NCBI GenBank assembly: GCA_028551475.1
Contig: CM052359.1
Span: 16,803,583 to 16,867,582, forward strand
DNA length: 64,000 nt
Reading direction: 5' to 3'
From: Casuarina equisetifolia
Lineage: Eukaryota > Streptophyta > Magnoliopsida > Fagales > Casuarinaceae
A model generated the notes under the pieces. The model saw only the letters and a list, made by a program, of their open reading frames with translations. It was not told the DNA's origin and ran no database searches. A program made the position numbers and the translations under genes. This document shows, in pieces, positions 58,849 through 64,000 of this stretch; positions within the stretch are counted from its first letter, which is position 1; every line of letters starts with the position of its first letter.

Positions 58849-60656
58849 TATTAGGTATAATGGCCAACAAAGAAGGGGGGTTGAATTGGTTAGTGAGCTT
58901 TAAGTATATTAACTTGGTTGCTAAGACATACAAATGAACATCAACAAATAGCAAACATAAACACACATAAACATAGATTTTACCATGGTGGTTCAGCCTT
59001 CACACCTACATCCACCTCTTCTTCCTTCAATCCAACTGGTTGAAGTTTACTTTACTCACTAATTAAGAGAAAACGTTCTCCCACAACATATAATCCTTCC
59101 AACAAGGATTACAATACAATGTGTGGCTCAACACACATCATCAACAACTTAAGTTTTCTCAAACGTTTTACAAACTTAAGCAATTCCCTTTAGATATAAA
59201 ATGTATAAGGGAAATTACTGAGCTAAGGGCTTTTTAAAGATAACAGATAACAAATCAATCCCTAATTACGAAACCCCCAAATGATAATCGAGTTAGGGTT
59301 TCAGATTTACAAATAAGTATATGTGCACAATAATACTTAGAATTTAATCAGCATATATATAAGTAGAAATCTCAAGCAATCTTGTAGAATAATAAAGTAG
59401 AAGAATTTCACCAAGATTTAAAATCAGCTCAAGCATCACAATCTCACCTCGTTTTAGATAATCAAGCTCAATAGAATTGTGTATGTTGTATATTGTAAAG
59501 CAAAGAGATGTGCTTTTATGTCAAACCTTAGAGAAAATAGCCATTCTGACTTCCTTTGATTTTTCTTCCCTTTAAAAAGAATCTATGATTGCTTTTCATC
59601 CTGTTAGAGGGACAAAGTATTAGGGGTGAGTTGCTTCTTTGTTATGATTCAAAAACTCTCTCAAAATGCATTGTTTTGATTAGTTTCTCAGCTTGGGTCT
59701 TACAAAGCTCATTTAGGTCATGAGTTGGGTTTCTAAATTTAAACAAGAATCTTCTACAATCCTTTTCAATCTTAAAGCAAATCTTCGTAGGTACTTCACA
59801 AAGCAGTAGTTCACCTTCTTGCTTAACAAACCCTATGATTTTGGCTTCTGAAACACTTTAATATACTTCCAATTTCTCTTCCAATCAAATGGAGTAGTGG
59901 GTCATGAAGAACATTGTGGGTTATGCTTGATTTGATCTTCTTTGAGAATGGGTTGCATATTTTAGTTCATAGATCTCTTCTCCTCTTCGATACCTTAAAA
60001 ATGATGTATCTTTTGCCATTTTTTGAGCTTTTGTTGGAGACGAATCTCAGAGGTGTTCGCAAACAGTGTCGAGTAGGTGTTTGCTAGGTCACATGGGTCT
60101 CTAGTGAAGAAGGCTAGGTTATGCCCTCATGGGTTGTAACATGCTTCTACATTGTGATGTAGGTTGTGCATGTGTCTAGGTATGCAAAGCAAATCACTAT
60201 TGGATTTAGGACACAAAAGGCATATGGATCTTAATTAGAAACTAGGTTGTGCACAACTTTGATTCTGAACTTGGTTACACACCATGTTATGCTTTCAGGC
60301 TTGGCAATCTTGGACTACAATTACATGGATCACATACATGTGGACCCAATGTTGTGGACTGCATTATGATTGAGATGGGTTGCATCTTTATGGTCCATTT
60401 GCCTTGCAAAAATATTTAAGCATTATTGTTCTTATATTAAGATAAATAATGATAGCATTATTGTTCTTCCTAATAACTGTTTAACAATTGTTTAAATTAT
60501 AATATGATTATTATAATTTTAACACATAAATCATGAAAGATAATTAAACATTATCACTAAGATATTTGTCACATCAAAAATACACCTTCATGAAATATTT
60601 CCTTTATTTCTTTTTATCATCATTAAAATAATAGTGGAATAACAATATTCCTAACA
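58849..60656 (-). repeat. Solo copia-type LTR inserted in copia-D
   Basis: On the + strand starts TATTAGGTATAATGGCC and ends ATATTCCTAACA; the duplication TAAGT is exact (58844-58848 and 60657-60661). Its first third resembles the copia-1/A2 LTRs (AAGAAGGGGGGTTGAATTGG near 58873); its other end is different, so it is a related family. 1808 bases. No coding frame. Confidence 0.88.
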
Positions 60657-60661
60657 TAAGT

Positions 60662-61935
60662 CATCAAATGATGCCACTTGCATCTTAGTTAAGCAACATC
60701 GCATCACTCAACAACAACAACACCAATGTTGAAATGACGCCATTTTCTCTTGTCTAAAGCTCAAAATGACAACGTTTTGCCATAACCACCACAATGGTAG
60801 AATCTGGCAAGGTTCTACCTTATGTTCCACCATTCTAAAGTAGCAGTAAAAGCTCTCGCACATTAAATTAGACCCCTTCACAAACTCCTTTACTTACTCC
60901 ACCACCCTAGAATCCCAATTCGGACACTAAAGGATGAGTGCAAAACCTTGATTATGCTGATCCTCTTTATTTGGTGGTGGGTACACTAATCCAATGGCAC
61001 TTGTTGGGGTAATGTTGCAGGGCACCTCTAATTACACCATCTAGTTTGAAACAATGATGATTGCTCATGATTTTGAACTTAATTGCTGACCACCTCCATG
61101 ATGAGCTAATCTACACTTGAATTGTGGCCAAAATGTGGTTAGAATTGCATGGCTAGTACCACCAAGTGGATTCATTTAGGCTTTATGATTTGACCATTGA
61201 ATTATGCTTAATTCATTAAGGGGGCAAGTCAATTTCTTTGTATTTTGGCTGATTGAAGAATTTTTGGAACAAGTATGCCTCCCTAATTGAGCTTAAGAGG
61301 CCTTAAATGGTCACTTTCTAGCCATAGAGGGAGCACGATGAGGAGATTCACTTCCATCAATTTCTTTGAGGACTCAACAATTGTTATTTGACTCTCCAAG
61401 AGAAAATTCTGATGATGCAACCTCTTCTAAACCTTTTAAAGACCTATTCCATGGTTTGTAAGGTGAAATATTGCTAGAGCATGGTGGGGAAGATGATCGG
61501 ACAATTCACTTTTATTACGACAAAAAATCGAATGGGCACAACAAACCTAGGAGGCCAATTAGGAGCTGTTACAATAAGCACACCTTTCGGCACTTAACAA
61601 CTTGCAACAAACGACATGTCATTTACACTAAAGGCAATGCAAAAAGATCAATCATTTAAAGGTGAGCATAATGACAAAGGTGGCCTTTGTGGAAAAAAAA
61701 AAGGTTGTAAAAGGAAAAATGCTATCAAGAGACAGGCTTGCAATGTGACTATTATGGTATGGCCATAAAAAGAAGGAATGCTACAAAGTGCATAGTTTTC
61801 CGTTAAGGCATAGAAACTATAAACAAGAAAGCAAGGCCAATTCGGTAACCAAAGACACTGGTCATGTTTTCACCACCAAAATAGACTATCAGTGGTTCAT
61901 GCAGTTCCTAAACAACAATTAGGATATCCAAGTTT
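60662..61935 (+). pseudogene. Copia-D gag remnant
   Basis: Badly decayed. Recognisable pieces include a start-like DPLYL segment (about 60957-60975) and a broken zinc-knuckle area near 61735-61800 (CDYYG, then KECYKVHSF in another frame). The 62-codon frame at 61471-61659 lies in this region but is not a gene of its own. Confidence 0.55.
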
Positions 61936-62814
61936 ACTTGCCAGGTACATCCAACTTCCTAAACAAATGTTGGATAATTGATTTTGGTGTTAGCAACCGT
62001 ATTATTACAAATTTTTCATACTTGTATTCAATTGTTTCATGTGCTTTTAGATCTAGCAAAGTTAAATTTCTAAATGGTGATGGCACATTGGCAACACATA
62101 TTAGCAATACATGCATATCCAAAACCTTAAAGTTAATCATAGTGCTACATTCACAAGATTTCAAGTTTAATCTCATATCTACCTTAAAATTTTGCCATGA
62201 GAATAAATGTCGCATTATATTTTATGCCAAATTTTGTGTGTTTTAGGACCTTTGGATGAGTGAAGTCAAAGGCCTCGGTAGGGTTAAAAATGGCCTCTAC
62301 TATTTTGTTACATGTCTTAATAGGACAGATGTCACATAACTTCCAGAGCATGTACCATCTTTTGTAAGTACAATGTTAACATGTAATGTTTTGAATTTCA
62401 AACTCTAGTATTGTAGATTTGGACATATGTTTGATGGAAAATTTCAATACATTAATGACTTTAAATATGCAAAATTCTCTCAACATGAGCTTTGCATGAT
62501 TTGTCTTCTTGCAAAACAAACTCATAATCCCTTTCCCATGCACGATCATATAGAGCAACAAATTTTTGACCTAGTTCATGTAGATGTTTAGGGACCTTAT
62601 AGAATCTCTAATCATGATGGGTCATGATATTTTCTCATTCTAGTTGATGATTTTTCATGCAAAAATTGGATATTCCTAATGAAAGTCAAGGGTGAAACCC
62701 ATTCGTGGTTGGAAGAATTCCTTACCTTGGTTAAAAGCCAATTTGACACAAAGATCAAGTGCATTTGAATTGACAATGCACTTGATTTTTTCATCTAGTG
62801 CACAAAACAATTAT
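61936..62814 (+). pseudogene. Copia-D pol start: pre-integrase and part of integrase
   Basis: WIIDFGVSNRIITNFSYLYS is the protease-like DSGA region in decayed form. Then DFKFNLISTLKFCHENKCRI, CMICLLAKQTHNPFP (second half of the zinc-binding motif), FDLVHVDV with the first catalytic Asp, LILVDDFSCKNWIFLMKVKG, and IDNALDFF with the second Asp. The Glu and everything beyond are cut off at 62815. Stops at 62589-62591 and elsewhere. Confidence 0.78.
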
Positions 62815-64000
62815 TGTTGTAAAAAGATATGTTTTGCTATAACAAATTTTGTTATTAAATGTATACAAATGTTTTTCATATGTTTATGTGCAAAATAAAA
62901 TTAAAGGAAGTAAAAGTTGTGCAAATTATAATATCAATCAATGATATTATAAAGTATCAAGTTTTCTATATTTTAATATATTGCAACCTTATTCAAGTTC
63001 TAAAAGATTTCTTTTTGAACAATGAAATGAAAAAGAAAAGAGAAAATATAAGTTGCATGGTATTCATATTAAAAAAGAATGTAATGCTTGTTTTTATGTT
63101 ATTACAAGAGAAAGGTGTATGCATAAGCTTATATTATAAGCTTTATATGAAGAGCCTAGAAGAAGTAGGCTAGTTTGAGCTTGCAAGAAGTAGGCTAGTC
63201 TAGGCTTATATCGCCAATCTAAGCTTGTAAGACGCAAGCTGACCCTAGCCTGCAATACATAAGCCTAATAGAGCTTTTAAGTGAAGGCATGTTGTGAAGC
63301 TCACTAAAACAGTGCCATTCAACTAAGGGTCGAGTGCCCTAATTTGTTTTGTACAATTAGAAGCCCTAGCTTTTAATCTATTCTAACAACAAGAGAAGTT
63401 GTCCTCTTTGCAGCCGCACGTCCACTCTCCCAACAGGAAGATTTGTAGAAAAGTTAATCATCTGTTAGAAAAGATGCTTAAAATGATTGTGTGATGATTA
63501 AGGGTTTTATTTGAAACCCTAAGTGATGGAATTGTCCTACTCTCTCAATATGAAGAAGTCTCTAATAAACTTCTATTGAAACCTCAAATAAACTTCTATT
63601 GTTTGAACCTTATATAAAAGGCTTTTATTTGGTGGTTTAAAGAGTTTTTGCATGAGTCTATTGTGAAATTGAAAGAAGAAATCAAGCTTAATCAACATAT
63701 TGCAATTTTGTGAAGAGATTTGGTGACATTCCTTAAAGATCATATTCTTGTGATTATATACTCTTGTCTACACTTGTTTATGTGCTTATTGAACTTTGAT
63801 TATTATTTGCACATAAACTCTGTTGTAAATTCATAACCCTAATTTCCTAAAATTTGGGGGTTTTGTGATTAGAACTTGGATTAGTACTCTATATCTTGGA
63901 TAAGCTTTCTAATTAGCAATATTCCTCATAAACTATTTATTATTTGGGGATTTGGTCTTGTAACAAGGTTAAGACAACCTTTAATTATAACCCTAAAGTT
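62815..64000 (+). repeat. Copia LTR of the copia-1/A2 family, running off the window
   Basis: Starts TGTTGTAAAAAGATATG, closely like 25091, with the hairpin at 62927-62951. It matches the LTR to about three quarters of its length at the window end. Whether it is solo or the 5' LTR of a full element cannot be seen. Confidence 0.85.

Larger units (their letters stand above)
58279..62814 (+). mobile_element. Copia-D: short-LTR Ty1/copia element, truncated by a copia LTR
   Basis: A 5' LTR of about 335 bases, a primer site, a decayed gag split by a solo LTR, and the first part of pol up to the integrase core, where the LTR at 62815 begins. The reading (NKCWIIDFGVSNRIITNF, then CMICLLAKQTHNPFP) resembles copia-C-type lineages, not the copia-1 family. 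Confidence 0.8.

Noticed and set aside
1-64000. CRISPR arrays, tRNA or rRNA genes, defence or biosynthetic gene clusters
   Set aside because: No regular spaced repeats, no tRNA-like or rRNA-like sequence and no clustered host genes were seen. Primer sites resemble tRNA ends only because they are retroelement priming sites.

Overview
This is a plant nuclear window, most likely from a eudicot with a repeat-rich genome. It holds one intact-looking single-copy gene, a 13-exon sucrose-phosphate synthase (SPS, family A type; 47869-54525, + strand), surrounded by nested LTR retrotransposons. The plant assignment rests on the SPS gene, on Ty1/copia and Ty3/gypsy (Athila/Tat-like) elements with plant-type tRNA primer sites, and on a TRIM element. 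I see no prokaryotic, viral, CRISPR or rRNA/tRNA content.

Left part (1-24656): a nest several insertions deep. A + strand copia element (copia-1; its 5' end is outside the window) occupies 1-20754. It is split by an almost complete Athila-like gypsy element on the - strand (264-9517; LTRs about 98% identical; 5-bp duplication ATAAG) and by a complete but defective copia element on the - strand (copia-2, 10800-19192). Copia-1 itself sits in the RNase H region of another copia (copia-B, 20755-23529), which in turn sits in a - strand copia LTR (23530-24656).

Middle part (24657-47868): a poorly recognised G-rich LTR element on the - strand (element X; LTR 39102-39786, primer site 39084-39100) is split by copia-A2 (+ strand, 25091-36621) and by a solo LTR (37173-38748). 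Copia-A2 carries an Athila-like solo LTR in its 5' LTR (26016-27276) and a copia solo LTR in its gag (28452-30240). A decayed copia of another lineage (copia-C) lies at 40235 to about 43950. About 3.9 kb of AT-rich sequence without a recognisable gene then leads to SPS.

Right part (54526-64000): the SPS 3' flank, then an Athila-like deletion derivative in which gag runs straight into an LTR fragment (55388-58065) and which is itself hit by a 345-bp TRIM (56586-56930, duplication AAAAG). Next comes a short-LTR copia (copia-D, 58279-62814) interrupted by a solo LTR (58849-60656) and by another large copia LTR running off the window (62815-64000).

SPS is the only gene likely to serve the host cell: it makes sucrose-6-phosphate from UDP-glucose and fructose-6-phosphate. 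The retroelement reading frames carry stops, frameshifts or active-site damage, so none looks autonomous. Points worth a second look are the GC-AG intron in SPS, a paralogous empty site that proves one insertion, a conserved hairpin in the copia LTRs, inverted LTR pairs with a very short spacer, a gag stop shared by two copies, and the TRIM with a plant snRNA-promoter-like motif. I found no previously undescribed multi-gene system.
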